A program made the translations under genes and the position numbers. The notes under the pieces were generated by a model. It was not told the DNA's origin. It made no database searches and saw only the letters and a program-made list of their open reading frames with translations. This document shows, in pieces, positions 30,495-39,950 of a DNA stretch of 64,000 bases. Numbering within the stretch: position 1 is the first letter of the stretch; the number at the start of each line of letters is the position of its first letter. The stretch spans positions 1,488,001-1,552,000 of the forward strand of contig CAWGLN010000001.1 of assembly GCA_963823435.1 (NCBI GenBank). The letters run 5' to 3'. The DNA comes from CAKZML01 sp963823435 (GTDB taxonomy: Bacteria > Pseudomonadota > Gammaproteobacteria > Steroidobacterales > BM003).

Positions 30495-32015
30495 TCAGCC
30501 GATCAGGCTGCCACCCGGCAGTTGCTCGGCGAAGATACCGCTGTTGACCAGGCGGGTGACCGCGGCCATGTGCTGATCCAGGCGATGATCCTTCTTGTTG
30601 TGGGCCACCTCGGTACGCACGATGGCGTGCACCGCTTCCAGTTCCGGCGTGGTACGCAATGGACGCTGACTGTTGATGGCATGCGCGGCGCCCATCAGTT
30701 CGATGGCCAGGATAGTGGCGAGGTTGTCACAGATGGCCAGCAACTTGTGACCGGCCCAGGGCGCCATGCTCACGTGATCTTCCTGACCGGCCGAGGTCGG
30801 TATGCTGTCGACGCTGGCCGGGTGGGCCAGGGTCTTGTTCTCCGAGGCCAGGGCGGCGGCCGTGACCTGGGCCATCATAAAACCGGATTCCACGCCCGGC
30901 TCTTCCGTCAGGAACATGGTCAGACCCGGATTGACCCGGCGCACCAGCAGGTCGGTGCGGCGCTCGGAAATATTGCCCAGCTCGGCCGCGGCGATCGCCA
31001 TGAAATCCGAAATAAACGCCAGGGGCTCGGCATGAAAATTACCGCCGGAAATCACGTCGTCCCCGAATATCAAAGGATTATCCGACACGCTGTTGCATTC
31101 AAGTTCAAGCGTGCGGGCGGCGTGCCAGAGCGTATCCAGCACCGCGCCAAAGACCTGCGGCATGCAACGCACGGCATACGGATCCTGCACACGATCGCAA
31201 CCGCTGTGACTGCCGTGAATGTCGCTTTCACTGAGCATGCTGCGGAACAGCTTGGCCACCTTGATCTGGCCCGGCAGGCGTCGCGCCTCGTGCACCCGTG
31301 CATCGAAGGGTGAATAGCTGCCGGCGAGTCCTTCCACCGTGAGGGCGCCGGCGACAATGGCCGTACGCAGCAGGATATCCAGTCGGAACAGACCTTCCAT
31401 GGCCAGCGCGGCGCTGACCTGGGTGCCATTCAGCAAGGCCAGTCCTTCCTTGGCGCCCAGTTCCACCGGCCCGGTGTGGGCTGCGGCCAGCAGGGCCTCG
31501 CCGGCCAGTTCAGCCTGACCCTGGCTGCCTTCACCCTCGCCGATAAGCGCCAGCGCAAGATGCGCCAGCGGCGCCAGGTCGCCGGATGCGCCCACCGAGC
31601 CCTTGCCCGGAATGGTCGGCAGCGCATCGTGATTGAGCAGCGCCAGCAGCGTGTCCACCACGTCCGGTCGAATACCGGAAAAGCCCACCGCCAGGCTGTT
31701 CGCCTTGAGCAGCATGACCCGTCGCACGATGTGCCGGGGCAGGGGATCGCCCACGCCACAGGTGTGTGAGCGCACCAGGTTGTATTGCAGTTCCCGCACC
31801 TGCGCCACCGATATGCGTTGATTGGCGAAAGCGCCAAAACCGGTGTTGATACCGTAGCGCGGCTCACCCTTCGCCACCGCCTTGCTGACGGCGTCCACGC
31901 TGTGTTGCATATTGCCGCGAGCCGACTCGGCCAGTCGGGCATGGCCCGTGCTTGCGTCGAATTCGCGCACCTGGCCCAGGTTCAAATCGTGGCCGGTGAG
32001 TTGAAGCTCAGGCAT
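30495..32015 (-). CDS. hutH: Histidine ammonia-lyase
   Basis: First step of histidine catabolism: L-histidine to urocanate and ammonia, in the cytoplasm. The MIO cofactor forms from Ala-Ser-Gly in GKGSVGASGDLAPLAHLALA. Other hallmarks are YGINTGFGAFA, NPLIFGDDVISGGNFHAEPL and QEDHVSMAPWAGHKL. The start at 32015 (MPELQLTGHDLNLGQVREF) follows GAGGAC and overlaps the end of hutI by eight bases; an upstream in-frame start adds an unrelated leader. Length about 506 is standard. Confidence 0.95.
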   Translation of the reverse strand: MPELQLTGHDLNLGQVREFDASTGHARLAESARGNMQHSVDAVSKAVAKGEPRYGINTGFGAFANQRISVAQVRELQYNLVRSHTCGVGDPLPRHIVRRVMLLKANSLAVGFSGIRPDVVDTLLALLNHDALPTIPGKGSVGASGDLAPLAHLALALIGEGEGSQGQAELAGEALLAAAHTGPVELGAKEGLALLNGTQVSAALAMEGLFRLDILLRTAIVAGALTVEGLAGSYSPFDARVHEARRLPGQIKVAKLFRSMLSESDIHGSHSGCDRVQDPYAVRCMPQVFGAVLDTLWHAARTLELECNSVSDNPLIFGDDVISGGNFHAEPLAFISDFMAIAAAELGNISERRTDLLVRRVNPGLTMFLTEEPGVESGFMMAQVTAAALASENKTLAHPASVDSIPTSAGQEDHVSMAPWAGHKLLAICDNLATILAIELMGAAHAINSQRPLRTTPELEAVHAIVRTEVAHNKKDHRLDQHMAAVTRLVNSGIFAEQLPGGSLIG

Positions 32016-33194
32016 GCCGTTGTCCTCGAATGTACACGGCCTCGGGCAGGAGGCCGCCAAGTTGGTAGGTCAGGGCCCGCGGATCGGCAAGATCCCACAG
32101 GCAGAAATTGGCTGTTTTACCCGCTTCCAGTGTGCCCAGTTCCGTCGCCTTGCCCAGCGCAGCGGCGGCATGTCGGGTGACTCCCAGCAGGCACTCGTCG
32201 GGGGTCAGGCCGAAGAATACCGGAGCCATGTGGATACAGGTCAATAAACTTGCGACGGGTGATGAACCGGGGTTCAGGTCGGTGGCCAGCGCCATGGGTA
32301 CCCGGTGCTTGCGGAATAGCTCCACCGGTGGTTTCTGCGTCTCTTTCAAAAAATAGAACGCGCCGGGCAGCAGAACGGCCACGCTGCCCGCGCGACCCAT
32401 GGCGGCCGCGCCCGCCTCGCCGGTGTATTCCAGGTGATCGCAGGACCAGGCATTCATGTTCGCAGCCAGTTCGCTGGCGCCCAGGTCGGAGAACTGCTCG
32501 GCGTGCACCCGGCAACCCAGACCCAGCGCCGCGGCTTTTTCAAACAGCTTGCGCATGTGCTCCACCCCGAAGGCGATGCGTTCCACGTAAATATCCACCG
32601 CCTCGGCCAGACCCTCGGCGGCCACCGCGGGGAGCATGTCATCGCACACCTGGTCGATATATTCATCGGCGGCGCTGCCGGCGGGGATCGCGTGGGCGCC
32701 CAGGAATGTCGGATGAATCTCCATGTCGGACAAACCGCGCAAGCGGGCAATGGCGCGCAACATTTTCAGCTCGGATTCGGTGTCCAGGCCGTAGCCGCTT
32801 TTGACCTCGATATTGGTCACGCCTTCCCGCAGCAGCGCATTCAGACGGGGCAGGGCGCTGGCGGCCAGGTCTTGTTCGGAGGATTCACGCACTGCCTTCA
32901 CGGTGGACAGGATGCCGCCACCTGCCTTGGCGATGTCCTGGTAACTGGCGCCCGGCCAGACGCATCAGGTGCTCGCCCAGTCTGTCGCCGGCCCACAGCG
33001 CATGGGTATGGCAGTCGATGAAACCCGGCAACAGGGCGCGGCCCCGGGCGTCCAGGGTCTCCCGCGCGGGCCCGCTGAACACCCAGCGCTACAATCTTGC
33101 CGCCGTGTATCGCCAGGCTGTCTACGTCTGCCGGTAATACCTGTTCGCCGGTCATTGGGTACAATCGGGCATTGGTAATCAATAAGTCGAACAA
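32008..33194 (-). CDS. hutI: Imidazolonepropionase, two frame breaks
   Basis: Third step of histidine catabolism; a zinc amidohydrolase that makes N-formimidoyl-L-glutamate. The metal motif is in LLPGFIDCHTHALWAGDR, with NIEVKSGYGLDTESELKMLR, MEIHPTFLGAHAIP and MALATDLNPGSSPVASLL further on. The frame shifts at CCC 33082-33084 and CCC 32951-32953. Dropping one base from each gives A-L-V-F-S-G-P-A-R and L-A-G-A-S-Y-Q-D-I-A. The likely start is TTG 33194 (FDLLITNARLYP). It is cotranscribed with hutH and divergent from hutF, with 62 bp between that must hold both promoters. Confidence 0.88.
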
Positions 33195-33256
33195 GGTTGC
33201 CCCCGTTAATCGCGTTAATGCGTGCAAGCGTCCCGGGCTTAAGTTGGATCGCCACA

Positions 33257-34591
33257 ATGCCACAGACATTGAGCTTTGATTTTATCCTCGCCCCGGACGG
33301 TGTTCGTCAGAACGCCCGCCTGCTGGTGGATGATAACGGATTCATCACGGCAATAGAGGATGCCGGCGACGAAGCCAGGACCGGCTATTTCGCCCTGCCG
33401 GGTATGCCCAACGCTCACAGTCACTGTTTCCAGCGGGTGCTGGCGGGCTTTGGCGAGCGTAACCGCGGCGCCGACAGTTTCTGGGACTGGCGCGAAAACA
33501 TGTATCGGCTGGCCAACCGGGTCACCCCCGAGGCCCTGTACATCATCGCCCGTCAGACCTACAGCGAGATGCTCGCCGCCGGCTTCACGGCCGTGGGTGA
33601 ATTTCATTACCTGCACCATCTTCCCGACGGTACACCCTCGCCGGACATGGGCGCAGCGGTAGTGCGCGCCGCGGCCGATGTGGGTATACGCCTGGTGATG
33701 TTGCCGGTGTTGTACATGCGCGGTGGCTTCCACGCGCCCCTGCAACCCAGCCAGAAGCGTTTTGGACACGATAACCTGGATGACTACCTGCGCCTGGTCG
33801 AGAACCTGGGCAACATCCCGCGCGGTCTGGCGCCCCATTCCCTGCGTGCAGTGCCGACCGAGATCTTGCCCGAACTGGTGCAGGCGGGCAGGGCGTTGCT
33901 GGGGCAGAACGTGCCCCTGCATATACATATTTCCGAGCAACAGCGGGAAGTCGAAGAGTGTCTCGGTCACCTGGGCGTCACCCCCATCGATGCCCTGGCC
34001 GACGCGTGTGAGCTGGACCGCAACTGGAACCTGGTGCACGCCACCCACGCAAGCGCGACCGAGCTGGCCCGTATCGCCGCCGCCAGCGCCAGGGTGGTGG
34101 TCTGCCCCCTGACCGAGGCCTACCTGGGCGACGGAATTTTCCCGGCCACCGACCTGGTGGCCCTGGGCGGCGAGATGGCCATCGGCTCGGATTCGGATGT
34201 GCGTATCGATGCGGTGGAAGAACTGCGCATGCTGGAATATTCGCAACGTCTGCAACAGCAACTGCGTGCGCGTCTGTCCTCACCCGATGGACTCGGTGGT
34301 CACCTGTGGTCACGCACCGCCCAGGCCGGCGCACGTGCCCTGGCCATGAACGCCGGCCGGCTGGCCGTGGGCTGCATGGCCGATATTGTCGTGCTGAATG
34401 CCAAGGCGCCGCCATTGCAGGGCCCCCGTGGAGAGCGTGCCCTGGATGCCCTGGTGACCGCCGGCAGTCGGCAGAACATCACCGACGTGTACGTGGGTGG
34501 CCGCCCGCGGGTGAAACGCGGTGAGCAGGAAGGCCAGGATTTGCTGGGCAGGCAATTTGCCAAGGTCGTCAGGGGATTGATGAATGACTGA
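33257..34591 (+). CDS. hutF: Formimidoylglutamate deiminase
   Basis: Converts N-formimidoyl-L-glutamate to N-formyl-L-glutamate and ammonia, the entry to the five-step Hut route. Amidohydrolase motifs: GYFALPGMPNAHSHCFQRVL, FTAVGEFHYLHH, LHIHISEQQREVEECL, LVHATHAS and MAIGSDSDVRIDAVEELRML. Length is 444 from ATG 33257. It overlaps hutG by eight bases. HutG on the same strand performs the next step. Confidence 0.95.
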   Translation: MPQTLSFDFILAPDGVRQNARLLVDDNGFITAIEDAGDEARTGYFALPGMPNAHSHCFQRVLAGFGERNRGADSFWDWRENMYRLANRVTPEALYIIARQTYSEMLAAGFTAVGEFHYLHHLPDGTPSPDMGAAVVRAAADVGIRLVMLPVLYMRGGFHAPLQPSQKRFGHDNLDDYLRLVENLGNIPRGLAPHSLRAVPTEILPELVQAGRALLGQNVPLHIHISEQQREVEECLGHLGVTPIDALADACELDRNWNLVHATHASATELARIAAASARVVVCPLTEAYLGDGIFPATDLVALGGEMAIGSDSDVRIDAVEELRMLEYSQRLQQQLRARLSSPDGLGGHLWSRTAQAGARALAMNAGRLAVGCMADIVVLNAKAPPLQGPRGERALDALVTAGSRQNITDVYVGGRPRVKRGEQEGQDLLGRQFAKVVRGLMND

Positions 34592-35414
34592 CGTGCACGA
34601 AGACGTGTTTGCCCATCGTCCGCCGGAGGCTGACGAGATTCCCCTGGTGGTCAGCGTGCCGCATACCGGCGTGCTGATCCCCGACGAGATGGCCGCAAGA
34701 CTGGCCAGTGACGAGATGCGCAGCCTGCCCATGACCGACTGGCATCTGCATCACCTGTATGACTTCGTACCCTCATTGGGCGCCGACCTGCTGTGTGCCC
34801 GATATAGTCGCTTTGTGGTGGACCTGAATCGTCCGCCCACACCGAGGGCCCTGTACCCGGGACGCTTCGAGACAGGTCTTGTGGCACTGGAGACCTTCAA
34901 GGGCGAACCCATCTGGAATACACCGCCGGATGAGCAGGAGATTGCACAACGACGAGAGCGCTATCACCAGCCCTATCACGACAAGCTCAACGCACTGTTG
35001 CAAGACAAGCTAAAGAGATTCGGACAAGTGTGGCTGATCGATGCCCACTCCATCGCCTCCCATCCCACCCGCATGCACGATCGCCTGGACAAGCACATCT
35101 ACCTGGGTAACCGTGATGGCTTAAGTTGCGAAGAAGGCTGGTACGAATTCATGGTGGGGCAGTTCGAGACCCGTGGCATGAGCGTCTCACGTAACTATCC
35201 CTACAAGGGCGGCTACATTACCGACTACTACGGTGAGAACCCGGCAGTCCAAGCCGTGCAGATCGAGATGAACCAGGAACTCTACATGGACCAGGATGAT
35301 CCAGCGTCGGGGCCTGAGCATCCGAACTTTGCTGCCACACGGGACAAGTTGAGGGAGTTGTTTGGGGAGATGGTGGGACAGATAGAAGAGATCGTGCCGG
35401 GGAAATTTGGATAA
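34584..35414 (+). CDS. hutG: N-formylglutamate deformylase
   Basis: Hydrolyses N-formyl-L-glutamate to glutamate and formate, the last step of the HutF/HutG route. Family motifs: PLVVSVPHTGVLIPDEMAAR, ADLLCARYSRFVVDLNRPP, LIDAHSIASHPTRM, and SRNYPYKGGYITDYYG. Length 276 is normal. Its start lies inside the end of hutF. The cluster lacks hutU and a HutC-type regulator in this window. Confidence 0.94.
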   Translation: MTDVHEDVFAHRPPEADEIPLVVSVPHTGVLIPDEMAARLASDEMRSLPMTDWHLHHLYDFVPSLGADLLCARYSRFVVDLNRPPTPRALYPGRFETGLVALETFKGEPIWNTPPDEQEIAQRRERYHQPYHDKLNALLQDKLKRFGQVWLIDAHSIASHPTRMHDRLDKHIYLGNRDGLSCEEGWYEFMVGQFETRGMSVSRNYPYKGGYITDYYGENPAVQAVQIEMNQELYMDQDDPASGPEHPNFAATRDKLRELFGEMVGQIEEIVPGKFG

Positions 35415-35505
35415 AGATTCAGGCGGTTTTGGTCGGGCTTTCAGAGCCTCGATTCTACTGCCTGGAGCCGTGCATACCGGGGTAAGTCCCAGCCCAAGAC
35501 AATGA

Positions 35506-35585
35506 TTAACTTGAAAGCAATTCTTTTAATAGCGGAATATCTGGTAAATATTTATCCGATATGAAGACCCCGATAAATAGTAGTT
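35506..35585 (+). repeat. Dispersed 80-bp repeat, copy A
   Basis: Starts TTAACTTGAAA and ends AAATAGTAGTT, with a central near-palindrome GGTAAATATTTATCC. By eye it matches 39770-39850 at roughly three bases in four, in the same order. Both copies lie in non-coding DNA upstream of a gene. Confidence 0.6.
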
Positions 35586-35631
35586 ATGCCGCGCGATAGG
35601 CAATCACTGTTCAGCGCAAGCACCGACAGAG

Positions 35632-36207
35632 GTGACTGATAGGAAAACCGATGGGTACGGATTAAATATGGACAGACTGAAATCAAGAACGCAGCTCGTT
35701 GGTGGACCTTTCCAAGTACAACGAATAGTTATTTGTGCGCTAGCTGGTCTTCTCATTTTCTACCACACATACACTCTCTACGACTTGTACCTTGGTTTCG
35801 GCACTGATCTGTACGAAAGCGGGAGCGCTAATACACACCCCCTGTTTGAGCACGGGCAATCTGTTCTTCGCGTCTTAATTGTTTTCAGCCTGGTTCTTGT
35901 GGCCATGAATAGGCGACTTGCTCTGTATGGAATGTGGACGGCAATTTCCGCGCTGATAGCGACACACTACTGGGCATTCTTCTTTGATCTCCCGTTTCGC
36001 TTCCTAGATGGCCGGCATCCACTCTCATACCTAAAGGGATTTATCTTTCCCACGGTAATTACGCTTTTGTACTTATCGATGGATTTCAAGCGCAAATCTC
36101 TCAAACGTGAGGCCCAACAGGCCGCTCAAGCGGATGCGCAACGTCATGGAACCCCCATCGTGCGGATGATGCATAACAAATCGCTGGAGCGGACGCGTGA
36201 AGGATAA
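35632..36207 (+). CDS. Membrane protein of unknown function, possible integron cassette gene
   Basis: 191 residues with four predicted helices (around IVICALAGLLIFYHTYTL, VLRVLIVFSLVLVAMN, TAISALIATHYWAFFF, LKGFIFPTVITLLYLS). The start may be GTG 35632 or ATG 35668; neither has a strong ribosome-binding site. The last codons (H-N-K-S-L-E-R-T-R-E-G) are read through the left half of an attC-like site at 36171-36258, as happens with integron cassette genes. The codon composition looks more AT-rich than the hut genes upstream. Function is unknown. Confidence 0.7.
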   Translation: MTDRKTDGYGLNMDRLKSRTQLVGGPFQVQRIVICALAGLLIFYHTYTLYDLYLGFGTDLYESGSANTHPLFEHGQSVLRVLIVFSLVLVAMNRRLALYGMWTAISALIATHYWAFFFDLPFRFLDGRHPLSYLKGFIFPTVITLLYLSMDFKRKSLKREAQQAAQADAQRHGTPIVRMMHNKSLERTREG

Positions 36208-36258
36208 AGTGCCAAGGTCATGTACCGGCGTGCGCGCCGCTCAGCTCAACCGTTAGGC
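36171..36258 (+). repeat. attC-like integron recombination site
   Basis: The outer boxes GCATAAC (36171-36177) and GTTAGGC (36252-36258) are near-complementary and fit the R''/R' consensus. The inner arms GCTGGAGCGG and CCGCTCAGC pair with one bulged base, the classic extrahelical feature of attC. Length 88 bp. I see no integrase and no second attC in the window. Confidence 0.65.
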
Positions 36259-36325
36259 TCAAAAGGAGATTATCGGGAAAATATACCTGATACCTTATTT
36301 CGGCTCCTAAACTGGAAGCATACGA

Positions 36326-37678
36326 ATGAATAAGTTAGTAGAGTTCTGGGGCAATCTGCGATCGAGCTTCTGGTTTATGCCTTCGTTGATGGTCATGGGC
36401 AGCAGCACCATTGCGATCGTGTTGATCGAAGCAGACACTGCCGGAGCCGACCGATGGTTAAGCCAGTGGCCACGCCTTTTTGGAGTGGGGGCGGAAGGTG
36501 CGCGCCAGATGTTGTCCACACTGGCCGGTTCGATGATGACGGTTATGGGCATCACCTTTTCTATGACCCTGCTGGCACTGGTGCAGGCATCAAGCCAGTA
36601 CACCTCCCGCATTCTGAGAAACTTCATGCGCAGCCGGGTCACGCAAGCGACGCTGGGGGTTTTCGCCGGAATTTTCGCTTATTGCCTCATCGTTTTACGT
36701 ACCGTTCGCGGCGGCGTTGGTGTAGACGAGTTTGTGCCGAGCCTGGCGGTGTTCTTTGCCTTTGTAATGTCGCTCGGTGGCATAGGTATTCTTATCTATT
36801 TTATTCATCATATTGCCTCGTCGATCCAGGCATCCAGCATCATCGCCTCGGTCGCACGGGAGACTAACGCCTCTATCGATCGGCTGCTGCCAGAAAAACT
36901 GGATGAGAGGCCCGATGAAGATGAAGGCAGAAACCACTCGCTGGAGTTACTGGATAAGCGGTCCTGGTATCCGGTGCCTTCAGCAGTAAGCGGCTACATT
37001 CAAAACGTAAATAACGGTGCGCTGCTGCGCCTGGCGAGGGACAACCGGACCGTCGTGCGTATGGAGCACGGAATTGGCGCGTTCGTTGTGCAAGATACAG
37101 CCCTGGTATCACTCGCCATGACTTACCCACCAGACCAGAAGGCAATTGATGCGTTTAATGCTGCTTACAGTATTGGCCGCCATCGCACAGTTGATCAGGA
37201 CCCGGCTTTCGGTATTCGACAGATCGTGGATATGGCCATCAAGGCACTTTCTCCTGGGATCAATGACACGTCAACGGCGGTGATGTGCGTGGATTATCTG
37301 ACCTCAATTCTGGCCCGGCTGGCGGGTAGACAATTTCCGCCATCGTACCGTTACGACGAAGAGGCACTGCGTGTGGTGGCGATCGTCCCGAGCTTTGAGG
37401 GGCTATTGAACGAGTCATTCGATCAGATTCGCGGTAGCGCCGAACGGAATGTTGCCATACTGTCGCGCATGCTCGGCGCCCTTAAGACTATCGGCGGTCT
37501 GGCGATCAGGCCTGGCCACTTACGAGCACTCGACGAACAGTTGCAGTGTATTGTCGAGTTGGCCGATCGTCGCGTCGAATCCAGCCATGATCGTGCTCGG
37601 ATCGAAAGGCGGCTGTCGGAGGTGCGCGAAACGCTGAAAGCTCAGTCTGCGTTGTGCTCAGTGGAAGACAACGATTAA
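36326..37678 (+). CDS. DUF2254 membrane protein
   Basis: 450 residues. Four N-terminal membrane helices (SFWFMPSLMVMGSSTIAIVL, LAGSMMTVMGITFSMTLLAL, FAGIFAYCLIVLRTV, LAVFFAFVMSLGGIGILIYF) are followed by a soluble domain. The family signature DPAFGIRQIVDMAIKALSPG continues to I-N-D. Function of the family is unknown; a channel or ion-related role has been proposed only from topology. The start follows the attC-like site by about 70 bp, so it may lie at an integron edge or be unrelated to it. Confidence 0.85.
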   Translation: MNKLVEFWGNLRSSFWFMPSLMVMGSSTIAIVLIEADTAGADRWLSQWPRLFGVGAEGARQMLSTLAGSMMTVMGITFSMTLLALVQASSQYTSRILRNFMRSRVTQATLGVFAGIFAYCLIVLRTVRGGVGVDEFVPSLAVFFAFVMSLGGIGILIYFIHHIASSIQASSIIASVARETNASIDRLLPEKLDERPDEDEGRNHSLELLDKRSWYPVPSAVSGYIQNVNNGALLRLARDNRTVVRMEHGIGAFVVQDTALVSLAMTYPPDQKAIDAFNAAYSIGRHRTVDQDPAFGIRQIVDMAIKALSPGINDTSTAVMCVDYLTSILARLAGRQFPPSYRYDEEALRVVAIVPSFEGLLNESFDQIRGSAERNVAILSRMLGALKTIGGLAIRPGHLRALDEQLQCIVELADRRVESSHDRARIERRLSEVRETLKAQSALCSVEDND

Positions 37679-38085
37679 AAGAGGTTTATTTATCACGTAC
37701 ACTCGTCGAGCCAGAAATGCCGGGCCAGGAAACGTGAATCGGGGGTGAGTAGAAATTAAGGCTTCGGCGGTCAGCGAAACCTCGGTCTGAGCCCAATCAT
37801 CCGCCCTTTACTACCCCGCAAGGTGTATAGTGGGCCCCTGCCTGAACCTCTGGATCGCTTGCTGCGTGACGGAGAGTATCGGCTCATCACACCGACAGGT
37901 GGCAGACCCGTCGTCCAGATAACTAACTGTATTCTAAGTTATTTCTATCTGCACACCCTACAAGGCGCAAGGCTTTTTGTCGATCAAAAGCAGACGATTG
38001 CGACCTTTTTCATTAACTAACACCGCAGACACTGATGGCTCCATCAATGGCTGTGCTATTTCATTTACGAATTCACATGAATTGA
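37679..38085. other. 407-bp intergenic region
   Basis: No gene, RNA or clear repeat is recognised. A short open frame at 37823-38020 lacks a ribosome-binding site and any family resemblance. The last 100 bases are AT-rich and may hold a promoter. Confidence 0.45.
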
Positions 38086-39291
38086 TTGGATCGGGAGAAC
38101 GTTATCGAGTTAGGCAAATTGACATTGGGCGTAATCGGGACGTCACGAAAACCGGATGAGCGACGTGTGCCCATTCATCCGGAGCATTTACCGCGTATTC
38201 CTGAGCCCGTGCGTCGGCAGCTGATATTCGAGGAAGGTTATGGAGCGCCATTCGGTATTCCGGACTCGGAGATAGAATCTCAGACTGCCGGGCTTGCATC
38301 ACGCCACGATCTGTTGGCTGACTCGGACATTGTTATCGCTGCCAAGCCGATACTGGCTGATCTGGAGGAGCTTCGCGAAGGCGGAATTCTTTGGGGCTAT
38401 GTGCATTGCGCGCAGCAACGTGCCATCACCCAGGCCGCCATTGATCGGAAGCTTACGCTGATTGCTTTTGAGGACATGTTTGTCTGGGGCCCCGGCGGAC
38501 AAATCGGTCGCCACACCTTTTACAAGAATAACGAAATGGCCGGTTACTGCGCCGTGTTGCATGCCCTGCAGCTCAAGGGGATAGACGGGCATTACGGTAA
38601 CCAACGCAAAGTCATCATATTCAGCTTTGGTGCGGTTAGCCGCGGCGCCATTTATGCCCTCAAGGCCCATGGATTCAGGGATATCACGATCTGCATTCAG
38701 CGACCCGACCACGAGGTGCGTGAAGAGGTGCTGGACTGTCACTATGTCCGTCTTCGCACCGGTGAAGAGGGCGGGGCTCGAATGTTGGTGGTAGAGCATG
38801 ACGGGACTGAACGGCCCCTGGGCGAGCTGATCAGTGAATCGGATATCATCATCAACGGCACCTTCCAGGACATTGATAACCCGATCGACTATGTTACCCA
38901 ACCGGAGAGCGCAAGCCTCAAGCGCGGCTGTCTGATTATCGATGTCAGCTGCGACGAGGGCATGGGTTTCTATTTTGCCAGGCCGACCTCATTCGAACAG
39001 CCCATGATCAAGATTGGCTCGGTGGACTACTACGCCGTGGATCATTCGCCAAGCTACCTTTGGGAAAGCGCGTCGCGATCCCTCTCTGCCGCCATGATTG
39101 TTCATTTACCATCTGTCGCAGCCGGCCTTAAATCCTGGCGCCAGAATGAAACTATCCGTCGGGCGATAAATATCGATGAAGGCTCGGTGGTCAAAGGGAA
39201 TATTCTGAGCTTGCAGGGACGTCAGTCGGACTACCCCCATGCCCCAATAGAAAATGAAGGGGAAGCGGTATTGAACCAGGCTCGCCGCTGA
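38086..39291 (+). CDS. Alanine dehydrogenase/transhydrogenase-family protein (carboxyethyl-ornithine-synthase-like)
   Basis: 401 residues. The N-terminal AlaDh/PNT domain has GVIGTSRKPDERRVPIHPEH with the substrate-binding Arg, and later AAKPILADLEEL and LWGYVHCAQQ, which supply the Lys and His positions of alanine dehydrogenase. The NAD domain has KVIIFSFGAVSRGAIYALKA, and LIIDVSCDEGMGFYFARP carries the catalytic Asp. The closest recognisable type is N5-(carboxyethyl)ornithine synthase; substrate not certain. TTG 38086 is the best available start. It is monocistronic. Confidence 0.75.
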   Translation: MDRENVIELGKLTLGVIGTSRKPDERRVPIHPEHLPRIPEPVRRQLIFEEGYGAPFGIPDSEIESQTAGLASRHDLLADSDIVIAAKPILADLEELREGGILWGYVHCAQQRAITQAAIDRKLTLIAFEDMFVWGPGGQIGRHTFYKNNEMAGYCAVLHALQLKGIDGHYGNQRKVIIFSFGAVSRGAIYALKAHGFRDITICIQRPDHEVREEVLDCHYVRLRTGEEGGARMLVVEHDGTERPLGELISESDIIINGTFQDIDNPIDYVTQPESASLKRGCLIIDVSCDEGMGFYFARPTSFEQPMIKIGSVDYYAVDHSPSYLWESASRSLSAAMIVHLPSVAAGLKSWRQNETIRRAINIDEGSVVKGNILSLQGRQSDYPHAPIENEGEAVLNQARR

Positions 39292-39769
39292 CACTGTTGT
39301 GACATCCAGAGAAACGGGGGTCGAATCGAGATTCAATTACGGTGACAGGCACCTTAGATTACGGGACGGGTTTCCCCGGGGTGTCGCTTGTCCTGCTTCT
39401 GAGCCGAACAGAAAGGATGCCTTTACTCCTGAAACAGCGGGCAACTTTGCCGGCCATACTTGCGTTGTTGCCCCTCGAACGCCAGGCGATATCGGAAGTG
39501 TGTGTTAGCATTTCGGCATGAAACCGGACTACTTAAGAAGTTGTTTTCTATTTGCCGCTGGTGTCCTGAGCGGCTGCGGGAATAAATAGGGGAATAAATA
39601 GGGGTCGAACCGCAATTCGGTTGTCTCGGCCTGATCCCGATTCTCTTGGCCTGCGTCGAAAAATGGGATAGAGCCGCAACCAATCCTAACGCCCTGGTTT
39701 GGGCTCAATACCCTGTGATGAAAGCGGTAATGCCTGGTAGGAGCTGTCGGTGCCGAGTTTGGAATCTGT
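39292..39769. other. Repeat-rich intergenic region
   Basis: No protein gene is supported. It holds GGGGGTCGAATCG (39316 on), a single GGTGACAGGCACC (39341-39353), and a tandem GGAATAAATAGGGG pair leading into GGGGTCGAACCGCAATTCGG near 39583-39622. Confidence 0.55.
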
Positions 39770-39850
39770 TTAACTTGAAAACCTTGGTTTTCATAGCGGA
39801 ACATCGGGTAAATACTTATCCGGGTATGAACACCCAGGTAAATAGTAGTT
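39770..39850 (+). repeat. Dispersed 80-bp repeat, copy B
   Basis: Partner of 35506-35585: TTAACTTGAAA, ATAGCGGAA, GGTAAATA-c-TTATCC and AAATAGTAGTT are conserved in the same order and spacing. Confidence 0.6.
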
Positions 39851-39950
39851 GCAGGTCAGGTCACGCGCCAAGGCGCGTTCAGCAAAGGTTTCATTTGGTC
39901 CCAGGCAGAAGCATGATGGCCGTTCGTGGATGAACATTGTCGGTAGAGAA

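Noticed and set aside
35540..35600. A second attC site around TAGTTATGCC
   Set aside because: GTTATGC fits a right box loosely but no complementary left box or pairing arms are found within 150 bp.
37823..38020. Plus-strand 65-codon frame in the 407-bp gap
   Set aside because: No start signal, unusual composition and no resemblance to known proteins.
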